From assembly GCF_018687695.1 (NCBI RefSeq), contig NZ_CP061303.1, forward strand, positions 372,001 to 436,000: a stretch of 64,000 bases of DNA, written 5' to 3'. Below, in pieces: positions 7,587-16,220 of this stretch. Both the position numbers and the translations under genes were made by a program. Below the pieces are notes generated by a model. That model did not search any database. It had not been told where the DNA came from and saw only the letters and a program-made list of their open reading frames with translations. This stretch comes from Polynucleobacter sp. MG-6-Vaara-E2 (lineage in GTDB: Bacteria > Pseudomonadota > Gammaproteobacteria > Burkholderiales > Burkholderiaceae). Position 1 is the first letter of the stretch, and every line of letters starts with the position of its first letter.

Positions 7587-9821
7587 ATGGCTTCAGAGAA
7601 ATCAAAGATTATTTACACGCTGACAGATGAAGCGCCACTTTTGGCGACCTGCGCATTTTTACCAATCATCCGTACTTTTACAGCGCCGGCTGGAGTAGAA
7701 ATTGTCAAAAGCGACATTTCTGTTGCTGCTCGTATCTTGGCTGAATTTTCTGATTGCTTAACTGCTGAACAAAAAGTGCCTGATAACTTGGCTGAACTCG
7801 GCAAAATGACTTTGCTCCCAGATACCAACATCATTAAGCTGCCAAATATCAGTGCCTCAGTACCGCAATTGCTTGCGGCGATTAAAGAACTACAAAGCAA
7901 AGGGTACAAAATCCCGAATTTTCCGGATGATCCCAAAACGGATGAAGAAAAAGCCATCCGTGCTCGTTATTCCAAATGCTTGGGTAGTTCAGTGAATCCA
8001 GTATTGCGTGAAGGTAACTCTGACCGCCGCGCCCCTCCTGCAGTTAAACGCTACGCCCGCAAAAATCCTCACTCGATGGGGGAGTGGAGTCAGGCATCCC
8101 GTACACACGTTTCTCATATGCATGGCGGTGACTTCTACTCAAGCGAGAAGTCTATGACTATGGCTAAGGCCTGTGATGTCAAGATGGACTTGGTGACCAA
8201 GAGTGGCAAAACCATTGTTCTGAAACCAAAGGTCTCTTTATTGGCTGGCGAGATTATCGACAGTATGTATATGAGCAAAAAAGCATTGTGCGAGTTCTAC
8301 GAAAAAGAAATCGAAGATGCTTATAAGACGGGCATGATGCTGTCCTTACACGTGAAGGCAACCATGATGAAAGTTTCACACCCGATCGTATTTGGTCATG
8401 CGGTGAAGATTTTCTACAAGGATGCTTTTATAAAACACGCTAAGTTGTTTGAAGAGTTGGGTGTGAATGCCAATAATGGTATGAGTAGTCTCTATGACAA
8501 GATCAAAACCTTGCCAGAGTCTAAGCGTGAGGAAATTATTCAAGATTTGCACGCTTGCCATGAGCATCGTCCAGCTTTGGCAATGGTCGACTCCGCTAAA
8601 GGCATCACCAACTTACATTCTCCAAGCGATGTGATCGTGGATGCTTCTATGCCCGCCATGATTCGTGTTGGCGGCAAGATGTGGGGTGCAGACGGTCGCT
8701 TGCATGACACCAAGGCTGTGATTCCAGAGAGTACCTTTGCCCGTATCTATCAAGAAATGATCAATTTCTGTAAGACTCATGGCAACTTTGATCCAACTAC
8801 TATGGGTACTGTGCCGAATGTGGGCTTGATGGCTCAGCAGGCAGAAGAGTACGGTTCACATGACAAAACCTTCGAGATTCCAGAGGCAGGTGTAGCACGC
8901 GTTGTTGCTGACGACGGCACAGTATTGCTTGAGCAGAATGTTGAAGAGGGTGATATCTGGCGTATGTGCCAATGTAAAGATGCTCCGATTCGGGACTGGG
9001 TCAAATTGGCAGTTAACCGTGCACGTCTTTCTAATACTCCAGCTGTATTCTGGTTGGACGAGTACCGTCCACATGAGGCTGAGTTAATTAAGAAAGTTAA
9101 AACCTACCTCAAAGACTATGATCTTGAAGGTGTTGATATTCAGATCATGTCTCAAACCCGCGCAATGCGATACACCCTTGAGCGCGTGATTCGCGGCAAG
9201 GACACCATTTCTGTAACAGGCAACATCTTACGTGACTACCTCACCGATTTGTTCCCAATTATGGAGCTGGGAACCAGTGCGAAGATGTTGTCCATCGTGC
9301 CATTGATGGCTGGCGGCGGTTTGTTTGAGACTGGTGCTGGCGGTTCTGCTCCTAAGCACGTTCAACAACTTGTTGAAGAAAATCATTTACGCTGGGATTC
9401 GCTGGGCGAGTTCTTGGCTTTAGCAGTTTCTCTTGAAGATATCGGTGATAAGACCGGCAATCCAAAAGTGAAGATCTTGGCGCGTACCCTGGATGAGGCT
9501 ACTGGCAAATTGTTGGATAACAATAAGTCACCATCTCCTCGTACTGGTGAGCTAGATAACCGTGGAAGTCAGTTCTACCTCGCGATGTATTGGGCTGAAG
9601 CTTTGGCAGCACAAACTGAAGATAAGGAGTTGCAAGCTTATTTCGCGCCTTTGGCTAAGTCTTTGGCTGAAAATGAGAAGAAGATCATTGAAGAGCTCAA
9701 AGCAGTACAGGGTAAGCCAGCTGACATTGGTGGTTACTATGTTGCTGATCCTGAGAAGTGCAAAGCAGTAATGCGTCCAAGCACTACCTTCAATGCAGCC
9801 TTGAAAGCAGCAAGAGCTTAG
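7587..9821 (+). CDS. icd: NADP-dependent isocitrate dehydrogenase, monomeric type
   Basis: At 744 residues with MASEKSKIIYTLTDEAP at the N-terminus, this is the monomeric (about 80 kDa) IDH, not the 45 kDa homodimer. It oxidises isocitrate to 2-oxoglutarate and CO2 in the TCA cycle, producing NADPH. Characteristic segments include SLGSSVNPVLREGNSDRR-type substrate-binding (here around residues 131-147, GSSVNPVLREGNSDRR), IMSQTRAMRYTLERV and NRGSQFYLA near the C-terminus. AGGAAAAGT precedes the ATG. It has its own terminator and stands as a single transcription unit. Confidence 0.97.
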   Translation: MASEKSKIIYTLTDEAPLLATCAFLPIIRTFTAPAGVEIVKSDISVAARILAEFSDCLTAEQKVPDNLAELGKMTLLPDTNIIKLPNISASVPQLLAAIKELQSKGYKIPNFPDDPKTDEEKAIRARYSKCLGSSVNPVLREGNSDRRAPPAVKRYARKNPHSMGEWSQASRTHVSHMHGGDFYSSEKSMTMAKACDVKMDLVTKSGKTIVLKPKVSLLAGEIIDSMYMSKKALCEFYEKEIEDAYKTGMMLSLHVKATMMKVSHPIVFGHAVKIFYKDAFIKHAKLFEELGVNANNGMSSLYDKIKTLPESKREEIIQDLHACHEHRPALAMVDSAKGITNLHSPSDVIVDASMPAMIRVGGKMWGADGRLHDTKAVIPESTFARIYQEMINFCKTHGNFDPTTMGTVPNVGLMAQQAEEYGSHDKTFEIPEAGVARVVADDGTVLLEQNVEEGDIWRMCQCKDAPIRDWVKLAVNRARLSNTPAVFWLDEYRPHEAELIKKVKTYLKDYDLEGVDIQIMSQTRAMRYTLERVIRGKDTISVTGNILRDYLTDLFPIMELGTSAKMLSIVPLMAGGGLFETGAGGSAPKHVQQLVEENHLRWDSLGEFLALAVSLEDIGDKTGNPKVKILARTLDEATGKLLDNNKSPSPRTGELDNRGSQFYLAMYWAEALAAQTEDKELQAYFAPLAKSLAENEKKIIEELKAVQGKPADIGGYYVADPEKCKAVMRPSTTFNAALKAARA

Positions 9822-9866
9822 TAGGTATAAGCGATAAGACCTCATTACATAAATTAGGTTTAAGAT

Positions 9867-9896
9867 AAAAAAGCAAACTCTCGGGTTTGCTTTTTT
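9867..9896 (+). terminator. Intrinsic terminator after icd
   Basis: AAAAAAGCAAAC (9867-9878) pairs with GTTTGCTTTTTT (9885-9896) around a 6-nt loop. The U run ends the icd transcript; the next gene starts 27 bp further on. Confidence 0.9.
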
Positions 9897-9922
9897 ATCG
9901 CCCCAAAACCTTTATCGCAATC

Positions 9923-10330
9923 ATGCCAAAACCAAAAGACCTTGTTGAATTAACTTATCTGAGCGAAGCAGTCTCGGATATGTCTTTTTTAGGTTTGATG
10001 AGGTTGCTTGAGTCAGCTCGCGCTTTTAATCAGCTGCACAGCATTACTGGCATTCTGTTTTATGACAACCAGCAGTTTGGTCAAGTCATTGAGGGTGAGC
10101 GCGCCAACATCATGAAAGTCTGGAAGCGAATTCAGGAAGATAAGCGTCATCATCGCATTGAGTTATTAGAAATTCGGGAGATTGCCGAGCGGAGTTATCC
10201 GGAATGGTTGCTTCGGTTTTACGGTGGAGAAACTCTAGTTAAAGACTATCCCGTTCTAGCTGGCATGGTAGGTGGGATGGATAAACATAGCCTTTCGCTC
10301 TTAAATAAAATGCGCGAATCCCAGCATTAA
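9923..10330 (+). CDS. Short BLUF-domain blue-light photoreceptor (PixD-like)
   Basis: The 135-residue protein is essentially one BLUF domain. Tyr12 (TYLS), Asn36 (ARAFNQ), Gln54 (QFGQVIEG) and Trp95 (YPEWLL) have the same mutual spacing (24, 18, 41) as Tyr21, Asn45, Gln63 and Trp104 of AppA, so FAD binding and the hydrogen-bond switch should be intact. The usual Met two residues after the Trp is Leu97. No output domain is fused, so it would signal through protein contacts as PixD does. I use the ATG at 9923; an in-frame TTG at 9887 lies inside the icd terminator. Neighbouring MsrP starts 63 bp later, but no functional link is shown. Confidence 0.92.
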   Translation: MPKPKDLVELTYLSEAVSDMSFLGLMRLLESARAFNQLHSITGILFYDNQQFGQVIEGERANIMKVWKRIQEDKRHHRIELLEIREIAERSYPEWLLRFYGGETLVKDYPVLAGMVGGMDKHSLSLLNKMRESQH

Positions 10331-10393
10331 TCAATAAATACGTTCAGATCAAAACAGTAGCAAAATAGCTCTATTACTTAGATGGAGCCTCTC

Positions 10394-11356
10394 ATGAGCT
10401 TTATTGATAAAACCATTGTTGCTAGTGACATCACGCCAAAAGCGGTGTTTGAAAATCGCCGTACCTTAATCAAGGCTGCCGCTGCTGGTAGTTTTGGAGC
10501 AGTCTTGGCGCCTTGGTTTTCGAGAGAGGCATTAGCAGCTACTCCAGAAAAGTTGAGCGCTACACTCAATTCGACCTACAGTACTAAAGATGAAGCAACG
10601 CCATATAAATATGTGACGAGCTATAACAACTTCTATGAGTTTGGCACTGATAAATCAGATCCAGCAGCCAATGCTGGAAGTTTGCAAACGAGGCCCTGGA
10701 CTATCTCTATCGAAGGTTTGGTAAAAAAACCAGTAACACTCGATATTGATGCTTTACTCAAGTTGGCGCCCATGGAAGAGCGTGTTTATCGTATGCGCTG
10801 TGTCGAAGGTTGGTCAATGGTTATTCCATGGGATGGATATTCGCTTTCCAAGTTGATTGATAAAGTAGAGCCATTGGGTTCGGCCAAGTATGTAGAATTT
10901 ATTTCATTGGCAGATCGCAAACAAATGCCAGGAATCAGCAGCAATATCATTAATTGGCCTTACCGCGAAGGTTTGCGTATGGATGAGGCTATGAATCCCT
11001 TGACGCTTCTCACCTTTGGTCTATATGGCGAGGTTCTACCTAAGCAAAATGGTGCTCCAGTGCGCATCGTGGTGCCCTGGAAATATGGGTTTAAGAGCGC
11101 AAAATCGATTGTCAAAATTCGGTTTACAGAAGAGATGCCTAAAACTAGCTGGAATCAATTCGATGCGCGAGAGTATGGCTTTTACTCGAACGTAAACCCA
11201 CTGGTTGATCATCCGCGCTGGAGTCAAGCGACAGAGCGTCGTATTGGCGATCCAAAAGGCATGTTTGCTCCGAAGATCAAAACGCAAATGTTTAATGGAT
11301 ATGCCGATCAAGTCGCCAGCATGTATGCTGGTATGGATTTGAAAAAATACTATTAA
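10394..11356 (+). CDS. msrP: Protein-methionine-sulfoxide reductase catalytic subunit MsrP (YedY)
   Basis: A 320-residue periplasmic molybdoenzyme that reduces methionine sulfoxide in oxidised proteins. A twin-arginine signal (NRRTLIK at 21-27, hydrophobic stretch to about 42, AWF/ALAA cleavage region) directs the folded, cofactor-loaded protein to export. MRCVEGWSMVIPW carries Cys136, the Mo ligand of the sulfite-oxidase-type fold. GGAG at 10385-10388 stands 6 nt before the ATG at 10394, favouring it over the ATG at 10382. Its usual partner, the haem protein MsrQ, is encoded about 7 kb away at 18495. The lipocalin gene follows after 4 bp. Confidence 0.95.
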   Translation: MSFIDKTIVASDITPKAVFENRRTLIKAAAAGSFGAVLAPWFSREALAATPEKLSATLNSTYSTKDEATPYKYVTSYNNFYEFGTDKSDPAANAGSLQTRPWTISIEGLVKKPVTLDIDALLKLAPMEERVYRMRCVEGWSMVIPWDGYSLSKLIDKVEPLGSAKYVEFISLADRKQMPGISSNIINWPYREGLRMDEAMNPLTLLTFGLYGEVLPKQNGAPVRIVVPWKYGFKSAKSIVKIRFTEEMPKTSWNQFDAREYGFYSNVNPLVDHPRWSQATERRIGDPKGMFAPKIKTQMFNGYADQVASMYAGMDLKKYY

Positions 11357-11360
11357 ACAA

Positions 11361-11942
11361 ATGAGAAAAATTTACTCGGCGGGAGTTGTTGCACTCCTTA
11401 GCAGCTTCTTTCTATTCAGTAGTTCGCCTGGCTATAGCCAAAGTGTTGATGCACCAGTTAAAACGATTCCATCGTTAGATGTACCTCGCTACCTGGGAAC
11501 CTGGTATGAGATTGCCAAGTTTCCGAATTGGTTTCAGAAAAAATGTGTCAGCAATACGCAGGCAGTCTATTCGCTCCGATCTGACGGTAATCTCAAAGTG
11601 CTCAATAGTTGTAAGCAAGCAGATGGAGCAATTTCTCAGGCTGAGGGCTTAGCTCGGCAAATTGGTGCCAAGGATTCGCCTAAGCTTGAAGTGCGTTTTG
11701 CGCCAGCTTGGTTAGCTTTTTTGCCCATGGTTTGGGGTGACTATTGGGTCATTGATCTTGACCCTCAGTATCAGGTCGCTGTTGTGAGCGATCCTAAACG
11801 TGAGTATCTTTGGATTCTTTCTAGAACTCCAAACATGGATAAAAGAACTTATGAAGAATTGCTTTCTCGTTTGCAAGCCCAGCAATTTGATATACGTAAA
11901 CTAGAGCTCACTTCGCAAGCAGTAGAAACCCAGAAGAACTAA
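11361..11942 (+). CDS. blc: Blc-type lipocalin
   Basis: The 193-residue protein has a signal peptide (about 1-27, cleavage near YSQS) without a lipobox Cys, so it should be soluble periplasmic, unlike the E. coli Blc lipoprotein. RYLGTWYEIAKFP at about 43-55 is the lipocalin GxW signature, and the two Cys of the barrel disulfide are visible (KKCVSN and LNSCKQ). It is expected to bind fatty acids or lysophospholipids. It follows msrP by 4 bp and precedes the MBL hydrolase by 1 bp, so the three are co-transcribed. Confidence 0.92.
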   Translation: MRKIYSAGVVALLSSFFLFSSSPGYSQSVDAPVKTIPSLDVPRYLGTWYEIAKFPNWFQKKCVSNTQAVYSLRSDGNLKVLNSCKQADGAISQAEGLARQIGAKDSPKLEVRFAPAWLAFLPMVWGDYWVIDLDPQYQVAVVSDPKREYLWILSRTPNMDKRTYEELLSRLQAQQFDIRKLELTSQAVETQKN

Positions 11943-11943
11943 A

Positions 11944-12867
11944 TTGAGCATATTGACTTTGCCTCCAGGAATTGAGGTATTCGAGCGAGGCTGGTTATCT
12001 GCAAATAATATTTTTCATTTCGGCGATAGTGACGTTTCTTTAGTCGATAGTGGCTACTACACTCATCAAGCCATGACCATTAATTTAGTGCGTAATGCGC
12101 TAGAAAAACATGGACTCAAGACCTTAAATAAAGTTGTTAATACACATCTTCATTCAGATCACTGCGGAGGAAATGCTGAGCTGGTTAAGACTTTTGCTTG
12201 CGAAGTCGGTATTCCTGCTGCGGAGGCATTAGCAGTACAAGACTGGAATGAAGAATTATTAAGCTATCAAAACCTAGGTCAAGAATGTCCTCGCTTCAAG
12301 CATGATGATTTGCTGATCCCCGGACAAGACATTGTGTTGGGGCGCTATACGTGGAAAATACTGGCAGCACCAGGCCATGATCCCCATTCAGTCATGCTCT
12401 ATCAAGAGCAGCACGGTATTTTGATTTCTGCTGATGCGCTGTGGGAAGAGGGGTTTGGCGTTATTTTCCCAGAGCTCTGGGGTGAGCCTGGCTTTGAAGA
12501 GGTGGCACAGACTTTAGATCTCATTGAGGATCTTTCTATCTTGCTTGTAATACCAGGGCATGGAAAAGTATTTACCGATGTTGCTAAATCGATTGCAACG
12601 GCTCGATCAAGATTGGATTACTTAGCATCGGATCCTGACCGTAACGCCCGCCATGGGGCGAAAGTATTGCTAAAGTACAAATTGATCGAATGGCAATCCA
12701 AAGATCTCAACGAGGTTATTGATTGGATTGGGAGCACTCCAGCGCTGAAGAGTGCAGCAAATCAGCTTAATATGGATACAGAAGAGTTTTCCCAATGGTT
12801 GCCACAAGCTTTGGTGAAGTCAGGGGCAGCCATATTGGATGGCAAATATTTAATCGATCAAGTTTAA
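11944..12867 (+). CDS. MBL-fold metallohydrolase
   Basis: The 307-residue protein shows the metallo-beta-lactamase-fold metal motif THLHSDHCGG with His68, His70, Asp72 and His73, followed by PGHDPHSV (second metal His) and an IPGHGK loop (about 200). These bind two metal ions, and the enzyme hydrolyses a thioester or ester; the natural substrate cannot be deduced. It starts with TTG one base after the lipocalin stop, with AGAAG about 8 nt upstream. Absence of a signal peptide points to the cytoplasm. Co-transcribed with msrP-blc and the SDR that follows 12 bp later. Confidence 0.85.
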   Translation: MSILTLPPGIEVFERGWLSANNIFHFGDSDVSLVDSGYYTHQAMTINLVRNALEKHGLKTLNKVVNTHLHSDHCGGNAELVKTFACEVGIPAAEALAVQDWNEELLSYQNLGQECPRFKHDDLLIPGQDIVLGRYTWKILAAPGHDPHSVMLYQEQHGILISADALWEEGFGVIFPELWGEPGFEEVAQTLDLIEDLSILLVIPGHGKVFTDVAKSIATARSRLDYLASDPDRNARHGAKVLLKYKLIEWQSKDLNEVIDWIGSTPALKSAANQLNMDTEEFSQWLPQALVKSGAAILDGKYLIDQV

Positions 12868-12879
12868 AAAAGAGGACAT

Positions 12880-13650
12880 ATGGAACATACCGTTTTAGTG
12901 ACTGGTGCTACCGCTGGTTTTGGTGAAGCAACTGCGCGCCGTTTTTTAGCTCACGGCCATAAAGTGATTGCGGTTGGCAGAAGAACCGAGCGTCTTGAGG
13001 CTCTCAAAGCATCTTTGCCTGCAGACCAACAGAAAAAATTACTGACTCTCGCTGTAGATGTTTGTGATAGCGCCAAAGTAGACGCTTTAGCAAGCAACTT
13101 ACCTCCTGAATTTGCTAAGGTCACTGTTCTTGTGAATAACGCTGGTCTCGCTTTAGGCCTCGAGCCTGCTCATAAGGCTTTCTTGAGCGACTGGGACAAA
13201 ATGATTGATACCAACATTAAAGGCTTGGTTCATATGAGCCGTGCGTTCTTGCCTGGTATGGTTGAACGAAAGTGTGGTCATGTGATTAATTTGGGGTCGG
13301 TAGCGGCGAACTATCCCTATCCTGGCGGCAATGTTTATGGTGGCACTAAAGCCTTTGTAAAGCAGTTCAGCTTGAACTTGCGTGCTGATTTAATTGGGAC
13401 TCCAGTGCGTGTGACATGTATTGAGCCTGGTATGTGCGCAGGTACGGAGTTTTCTAATGTGCGCTTTAAGGGCGACGACGATAAAGCTAGTAAGGTTTAT
13501 GATGGCGTAAAAGCTTTAAGTGCCGATGATGTTGCTGAGGCAATTTATTGGTCAGCTACTTTGCCAAGTCACATGAATATTAATGTTTTAGAACTTATGC
13601 CAGTTCAACAAGCATTTAACCCTTTCAATATTCACCGTGGGGAACTTTAA
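12880..13650 (+). CDS. SDR family NADP(H) oxidoreductase, YdfG-like
   Basis: A 256-residue classical short-chain dehydrogenase. TGATAGFGEATAR (8-20) is the Rossmann TGxxxGxG motif; NNAG (about 88-91) and YxxxK (YGGTK near 149-153) with the upstream Ser (LGSVAAN) form the active site. GRRTERL following the second strand suggests NADP preference. The closest family I recognise is YdfG, which oxidises L-allo-threonine and 3-hydroxy acids. AGAGGA lies 6 nt before the ATG. Last gene of the msrP-led group. Confidence 0.88.
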   Translation: MEHTVLVTGATAGFGEATARRFLAHGHKVIAVGRRTERLEALKASLPADQQKKLLTLAVDVCDSAKVDALASNLPPEFAKVTVLVNNAGLALGLEPAHKAFLSDWDKMIDTNIKGLVHMSRAFLPGMVERKCGHVINLGSVAANYPYPGGNVYGGTKAFVKQFSLNLRADLIGTPVRVTCIEPGMCAGTEFSNVRFKGDDDKASKVYDGVKALSADDVAEAIYWSATLPSHMNINVLELMPVQQAFNPFNIHRGEL

Positions 13651-13661
13651 GACTGTTTGTC

Positions 13662-14195
13662 TTAATCTTTCCAGCGGTAAAACTGCGGATAGATACGCAT
13701 CACTACGGGACCATTGAAGTCCCATGATTTGCAGGTACCTAAATAGAGAGGTGGCTTGCTTTCATCGGGATCAAATAGCGCCCCTGGAATCGCTTGAAAA
13801 GCTGCAGTTGCAAGGCTATTGAGTAGTTCGCGTAAGTGAGTGCAGCCGGCAATTCCACCTAAATGGGTTTGGACGGTTTTGCGCCATCCTTTTCCTAAGC
13901 GCTCACCAATCAAGCCATCCATGGTTGGAATGACATTCGGACATTCAGGGTGAGGGTGGCCATCCATTGCCACTTCAATATCTTGAATAACTAATTCGGT
14001 ATTTAAAGTGAGGCGCACCCACATATCATGGAAAGCCTCACCAGGCTGCCAGGTTTTCGTACCAGTAACAAATGGCTTTGTCTTGCAATCCCTGAGATGA
14101 CCTTCAATATCCCATAGACCATCTTCCCTTTCAAAACCTTGAAAAGTAACTTCTCGAGTATGGAGCAGTGATCGGGCTTTAGGTGTAGAGAGCAT
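13662..14195 (-). CDS. DUF2889 family protein
   Basis: The 177-residue product begins MLSTPKARSLLHTREVTFQG and contains GLWDIEGHLRDCKTKPF, characteristic of DUF2889, a family common in beta-proteobacteria with no known activity. No signal peptide or membrane segment. CTHLRELL and the Pro/Cys/His residues around CPNVIP might hint at metal binding, but this is a guess. Convergent with the SDR gene (11 bp apart), divergent from rsuA. Confidence 0.85.
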   Translation of the reverse strand: MLSTPKARSLLHTREVTFQGFEREDGLWDIEGHLRDCKTKPFVTGTKTWQPGEAFHDMWVRLTLNTELVIQDIEVAMDGHPHPECPNVIPTMDGLIGERLGKGWRKTVQTHLGGIAGCTHLRELLNSLATAAFQAIPGALFDPDESKPPLYLGTCKSWDFNGPVVMRIYPQFYRWKD

Positions 14196-14311
14196 GTGGG
14201 GATATAGGCGACTAGATGGCTTGGTTTCTTTGATAACTCCAATAATAATGAATTCAAAAGTTGCCTTTCTGATCTACTGAAATTACGCCTCTGTAGTATT
14301 CTCTGCAGCAT

Positions 14312-15040
14312 ATGGCCAAACCAATTTCCCTTGAAAAAATTCTTTTTAGCCAGGGCTTTGGCACCAGGCGGTATTGCAGCGATTTGGTTTATGCCGACCT
14401 AGTGAAGGTCAATGGCGTTGTAGCTGAGGATCCTGAAGAGCGTATTGCAACTGAAGGTCTTATGCTTAATGTTGAGGGCAAGGATTGGGAGTATCACGAA
14501 AAAGCTTATATCGCTTTTCATAAACCACCAAATTATGAGTGCTCTCATAAAACGACACATCATCCCAGTGTTTACAGCCTATTACCAGCGCCTTTTATCG
14601 AGCGCGGTTTGCAATGCGTAGGACGATTGGATTATGACACCACAGGATTGCTGTTGATTTCTGATGATGGTCAATTTATTCATAAAATGACTACGCCCAA
14701 AAAGAATATCGGTAAGGTATATGAGATCACGACACCTGACCCTATTACACAATCCCAAATTGATCACCTGATGAATGGTGTTGTGTTGGATGATGATCCA
14801 CGTCCATGCTATGCCACTGCCTGTAAACAACTTTCAGATAATGTACTAGCAATGACTATCGTTGAGGGTCGCTATCACCAGGTAAAGCGAATGATGGCCG
14901 CAGTTGGCAATCATGTGGCTAAATTACACCGTACAGAAATTGGTGCCTATGTTATGCCCGCTGACTTGGTTGAAGGTCAGTGGCGCTGGCTTTACCCAGA
15001 TGATTTAAAGAACCTATCGCAAAGTGTGGACACAAAATGA
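14312..15040 (+). CDS. rsuA: Pseudouridine synthase RsuA family (16S rRNA)
   Basis: The 242-residue protein has an N-terminal S4 RNA-binding domain (SLEKILFSQGFGTRR at 6-20) and the catalytic motif GRLDYDTTGLLL, whose first Asp attacks uridine C1'. The RsuA/RluB/E/F subfamily is clear from the LDYDTTG form; RsuA itself modifies U516 of 16S rRNA. RluE or RluF specificity cannot be excluded. Its stop overlaps the phhB start by 4 bp (ATGA), so the two are translationally coupled. Confidence 0.9.
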   Translation: MAKPISLEKILFSQGFGTRRYCSDLVYADLVKVNGVVAEDPEERIATEGLMLNVEGKDWEYHEKAYIAFHKPPNYECSHKTTHHPSVYSLLPAPFIERGLQCVGRLDYDTTGLLLISDDGQFIHKMTTPKKNIGKVYEITTPDPITQSQIDHLMNGVVLDDDPRPCYATACKQLSDNVLAMTIVEGRYHQVKRMMAAVGNHVAKLHRTEIGAYVMPADLVEGQWRWLYPDDLKNLSQSVDTK

Positions 15041-15330
15041 GCAAACAGATTTTGGTAAACGATTCTGACTTTCAAGCCTCTATTCCTATGTGGAGACTAG
15101 AGGGCATTCACATTTCGCGCGAGTTTATTTTTAAAGACTTCAAAGAGGCCTTTGCTTTTATGACCCTCTGCGCGCAGTATGCTGAAGAAATTGATCACCA
15201 CCCTGATTGGAGTAATTCTTGGAATAAGGTGGTAGTGCACTTGAGTACCCACTCAGCAAAAGCACTTACTGAGTTGGATATTCAGATGGCAAAAGCAATG
15301 GATGCATTTGCCTTACAAGTCCAAACTTAG
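15037..15330 (+). CDS. phhB: Pterin-4a-carbinolamine dehydratase
   Basis: The 97-residue protein contains EEIDHHPDWSNSWNKVVVHL and, further on, THSAKALTELD; together these are the PCD/DCoH active site (two adjacent His plus a third in the THS segment). It dehydrates 4a-hydroxytetrahydropterin, which regenerates the cofactor of phenylalanine hydroxylase. No phhA is present in the window, so it may instead serve in molybdopterin metabolism, a role proposed for stand-alone homologues; the window is rich in Mo-cofactor genes. Overlaps rsuA by 4 bp and converges on the small acidic ORF at 15334. Confidence 0.92.
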   Translation: MSKQILVNDSDFQASIPMWRLEGIHISREFIFKDFKEAFAFMTLCAQYAEEIDHHPDWSNSWNKVVVHLSTHSAKALTELDIQMAKAMDAFALQVQT

Positions 15331-15333
15331 AGC

Positions 15334-15549
15334 TTAATGCTCCTCGCCTTCATGGTCTTCTTCATTTAGGCTCATCAAAATGGTTGCTAAGAGGCCATAA
15401 ACTACTTCGGTAGAAATCATGCCATCTTCATCAAGCTCATCAATTAAGTCATTCAAGCAATCTTCGGTTGGCTCATTGAGCAAGGTCATGGCACATTCAC
15501 ACCCATAGTCAAAATCTTCGTCGTTTTGGGTTTGATCATCGTTTGTCAT
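15334..15549 (-). CDS. Small acidic protein of unknown function
   Basis: A 71-residue, strongly acidic protein (many Asp and Glu, hardly any Lys or Arg). It has two Cys in CECAM near residues 17-20 and a hydrophobic middle section VVYGLLATILMSL. AAGGA stands 7 nt before the ATG, which supports translation. No family recognised. Convergent with phhB, 3 bp between stops. Confidence 0.65.
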   Translation of the reverse strand: MTNDDQTQNDEDFDYGCECAMTLLNEPTEDCLNDLIDELDEDGMISTEVVYGLLATILMSLNEEDHEGEEH

Positions 15550-15656
15550 AAATATCCTTCATTGAAGGGTTCAGAATAGCAAATTACCTTCCTCTGGGAT
15601 AGCAATAATTGTCCGTATAGGCTTTTTGGATCGGATTTATCTCGATTGATGTGCAC

Positions 15657-15684
15657 CTGCAAAAATTGAATAATGATTTATAGT
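15657..15684 (+). promoter_or_regulatory. Possible promoter for the IorAB-type operon
   Basis: CTGCAA (15657-15662) and TATAGT (15679-15684) are spaced by 16 bp. The -10 is good, the -35 weak. It is 29 bp upstream of the 2Fe-2S subunit start, which has a strong GAGGAGG site. Confidence 0.35.
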
Positions 15685-15712
15685 GATTTAACAATAAAAC
15701 AGAGGAGGCAGC

Positions 15713-16210
15713 ATGCAGCTAAACATCAATGGGCAGACCCATAATATCGACGTAGAGCCGAATATGCCCTTGCTATGGGCTATTCGAGAAGTAGTTGGAT
15801 TAACAGGTACAAAATATGGTTGCGGAGTGGCTCAATGTGGTGCCTGTACCGTCTATATGAATGGTGAACCTGTGCGCTCCTGTTCAATCCCGGTATCCGC
15901 AGTAGGTGCTGCCAAGATCACCACGATCGAATCGCTCTCCAAAGACAATTCACACCCAGTCCAGCAAGCTTGGATTGCCTTAGACGTGCCTCAATGTGGA
16001 TATTGTCAGTCGGGTCAAGTGATGGCTGCTGCAGCCCTATTAAAGAGAATCCCAAAGCCAACGGATGCGGATATTGATAATGCGATGTCGAATATTTGTC
16101 GCTGCGGTACTTATCAGAAAATTCGGGATGGTATTCATGTTGCCTCTGGTCAGAAAAAACTAGCAGAAGTGTTGGCGCAATACCAAGCTTCTCCCGCGAC
16201 ACGTGGTTAA
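15713..16210 (+). CDS. iorA: [2Fe-2S] subunit of a xanthine-oxidase-family dehydrogenase (IorA-like)
   Basis: The 165-residue small subunit has both clusters of the family. A plant-type ferredoxin domain holds Cys37, Cys42, Cys45 and Cys57 (YGCGVAQCGACTV), and a helical domain holds Cys95, Cys98, Cys129 and Cys131 (QCGYCQSGQ, ICRCGTY). It carries electrons from the molybdenum subunit to an external acceptor. The two-subunit layout without a FAD subunit fits isoquinoline 1-oxidoreductase-like or aldehyde dehydrogenase types. The next gene starts 10 bp after the stop. Confidence 0.92.
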   Translation: MQLNINGQTHNIDVEPNMPLLWAIREVVGLTGTKYGCGVAQCGACTVYMNGEPVRSCSIPVSAVGAAKITTIESLSKDNSHPVQQAWIALDVPQCGYCQSGQVMAAAALLKRIPKPTDADIDNAMSNICRCGTYQKIRDGIHVASGQKKLAEVLAQYQASPATRG

Positions 16211-16220
16211 GGGGAAGAAT

